From Pseudomonas syringae CC1557 (GTDB taxonomy: Bacteria > Pseudomonadota > Gammaproteobacteria > Pseudomonadales > Pseudomonadaceae), in contig NZ_CP007014.1 in NCBI RefSeq assembly GCF_000452705.1, positions 3,410,001 to 3,474,000 on the forward strand: DNA of 64,000 nucleotides, written 5' to 3'. Of this stretch, positions 62,581 to 64,000 are shown piece after piece. Made by a program: the position numbers and the translations under genes. Under the pieces are notes generated by a model. That model made no database searches, was not told the origin of the DNA, and saw only the letters and a program-made list of their open reading frames with translations. Each line of letters opens with the position of its first letter. Within the stretch, counting starts at the first letter, position 1.

Positions 62581-64000
62581 TCAGACCTTGAAGCGGCTGA
62601 CCATACTCTGCAAATGAACACCCAGACGGGCAAGCTCGACGCTCGACGCGGCGGTTTGCTCACTGGCCGATGCCGTCTGCTCGGAGATATCCCGAACATT
62701 CAGGACACTGCGGTTGATCTCTTCGGCAACCGCACTCTGCTCTTCCGCTGCCGCAGCAATCTGGTGGTTCATCGTCTCGATGGTCGAGATCGCCTGAGTG
62801 ATGTTGCTGATCGAAACGCCAGCGTTGCGCGTCAGCTCCACACTGTTGGCGGTAAGCGCCTGGCTGTTGTCGAGGATGGTTGCCACTTGAGTGGTACGGC
62901 TGTGCAATCCGCTGATCAGCGCTGCAATTTCCTCTGTCGAGGTCTGCGTGCGCTGTGCAAGGCTCCTTACTTCGTCAGCAACCACCGCAAAGCCACGTCC
63001 AGCCTCGCCTGCGCGGGCAGCTTCGATGGCAGCGTTGAGTGCCAGCAGATTGGTCTGTTCGGCAACCGCCTTGATCACGTCAAGCACGCCACCGATCTTG
63101 TTACTCTCGCTCTTGAGGTCATCCATAGCCGACTTGGAGAGCTGGACTTCTGTGGCCAGCTTTTCAATCTGAATGACAGCTTTGGAAACCACGCCATCGC
63201 CTTCCCGCGCTTCTTTCGAGGCATTGACCGCCGCATGGGAGGCTTGCTCTGCGTTTCTCGCCACTTCCTGAACGGTTGCGGACATCTCGTGCATCGCCGT
63301 AGCGACCTGGTCGGTCTCGCTTTTCTGACTGTTCACACCGGCACTGGTCTGCTCGGTCACTGCCGACAATTGCTCGGCAGCGCTGGCGATCTGGGTCACG
63401 CCATTACGCAGGCCGCCGATCAGCTCGCGCAAGTTGGTGGTCATGCGCAACATGCTGCTCTGCAACCGTCCAAGCTCGTCCTTGCGGGTCACCGCCTGGT
63501 TGTGCGTCAAATCGCCATCAGCCACGCGCTCGGCCAGCTTCAGTGTCTCAAGCAAAGGCCCTACGATCAGACGGGTGATCACCCACGCTGCCAGGAAACT
63601 CACGACCAATGCTGCAATCAGCCACATGGCGAGCATAGTTTTGGCCTGGTTCACGTCTTCAATTCTCAGGCTGACCTGATTTGCGGACAGCTGGTCAGCG
63701 GAGGCGAAAAGGATATTGATGTCTTTGTCGATGCCAGCCTGAGCCACCTCGATCTTGCCCTGCGCAGCGGTGAACTCGTTCAGGGTGTTCTGATAGCGGA
63801 TCAGAGAGTCTTCAAGGCTCTTGGTAATTGCAGACTGGCTGTCGAAGCCAGGCAGATTTTTAACGTAGGTAATGACCGTGTTCATGGAGGCTTCTGCTGG
63901 CGCCTTGTTCTCGGCTTTCAGCGAATAGGTATAGCCGCGCAGATCGAAGCGCATTTTCTGGAACAACACCATTGCCTGAGTGATGGCATCACGATCCTGA
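62581..64000 (-). CDS. Methyl-accepting chemotaxis protein, 5' end outside the window
   Basis: The frame is open to the right edge, so the first transmembrane helix is missing. What is seen: the end of a periplasmic helical sensor domain ([23 protein letters not shown]...), TM2 ([23 protein letters not shown]), a HAMP domain ([33 protein letters not shown]) and a complete signalling domain with the hairpin tip [44 protein letters not shown]. The sensor resembles the helical-bundle (HBM-like) type. The ligand is unknown. Confidence 0.92.
   Translation of the reverse strand, partial: QDRDAITQAMVLFQKMRFDLRGYTYSLKAENKAPAEASMNTVITYVKNLPGFDSQSAITKSLEDSLIRYQNTLNEFTAAQGKIEVAQAGIDKDINILFASADQLSANQVSLRIEDVNQAKTMLAMWLIAALVVSFLAAWVITRLIVGPLLETLKLAERVADGDLTHNQAVTRKDELGRLQSSMLRMTTNLRELIGGLRNGVTQIASAAEQLSAVTEQTSAGVNSQKSETDQVATAMHEMSATVQEVARNAEQASHAAVNASKEAREGDGVVSKAVIQIEKLATEVQLSKSAMDDLKSESNKIGGVLDVIKAVAEQTNLLALNAAIEAARAGEAGRGFAVVADEVRSLAQRTQTSTEEIAALISGLHSRTTQVATILDNSQALTANSVELTRNAGVSISNITQAISTIETMNHQIAAAAEEQSAVAEEINRSVLNVRDISEQTASASEQTAASSVELARLGVHLQSMVSRFKV

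Overview
The window looks like chromosome of a fluorescent pseudomonad of the Pseudomonas syringae group. The codon bias is GC-rich. The housekeeping and accessory set fits this group: periplasmic-type malate:quinone oxidoreductase, a bacteriophytochrome with its own response regulator, araFGH, DNA polymerase II, and many chemoreceptor and LysR-type genes. The central block matches the rhizobial-like second type III secretion system (T3SS) known from some P. syringae strains. This species call is inferred from gene content, not from a search.

Layout. 0-6.5 kb: end of an aldehyde dehydrogenase, a flavin reductase, a MocA-like nucleotidyltransferase and a paoABC/paoD-type periplasmic molybdenum aldehyde oxidoreductase operon (minus strand). 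7.4-13.6 kb: mqo, a bacteriophytochrome with two different kinase modules translationally coupled to a single-domain response regulator, and a multi-pass membrane protein. 13.8-40.8 kb: a complete T3SS island. Its core runs leftwards as one long, tightly overlapped operon: 53-aa protein, sctD, 119-aa protein, TPR protein, sctV, sctC2, lipoprotein, (divergent TPR lipoprotein), sctC1, 72-aa protein, sctI, J, K, L, N, O, Q, R, S, T, U. It is bracketed by two large, outward-facing, internally repetitive HrpK/HrpF/NopX-like proteins (1106 and 1164 aa) that are the likely translocators or secreted substrates. A 937-aa winged-helix/NTPase/TPR protein is the likely local activator.

40.8-49.6 kb: a tandem CAP-domain secreted protein, an APC permease, the L-arabinose ABC importer araFGH, an SMP-30-type sugar lactonase and a periplasmic aldose 1-epimerase; two nearly identical 18-bp operator-like sites tie the arabinose genes together. 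49.7-52.3 kb: a zinc/manganese ABC importer with a tiny membrane ORF at its head and two Zur-like palindromes. 52.5-54.6 kb: a radical-SAM plus partner DNA-repair pair directly behind a near-consensus LexA box. 54.7-64 kb: PhzF-like isomerase, sirtuin, DNA polymerase II, CBS protein, DUF4174 protein, acetylornithine-type aminotransferase, LysR regulator and a chemoreceptor cut by the window end.

The most unusual points are in the T3SS. SctU lacks the NPTH self-cleavage motif. The secretin is split, with a Tad/CpaC-like C-terminal part next to a lipoprotein and a TadD-like TPR lipoprotein. Two very small genes are candidates for the missing needle subunit. TGTGAAA direct repeats with 10-bp spacing occur twice in the divergent promoter region and could be the binding sites of the winged-helix regulator. 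No tRNA, rRNA, transposase, integrase or CRISPR array was seen.
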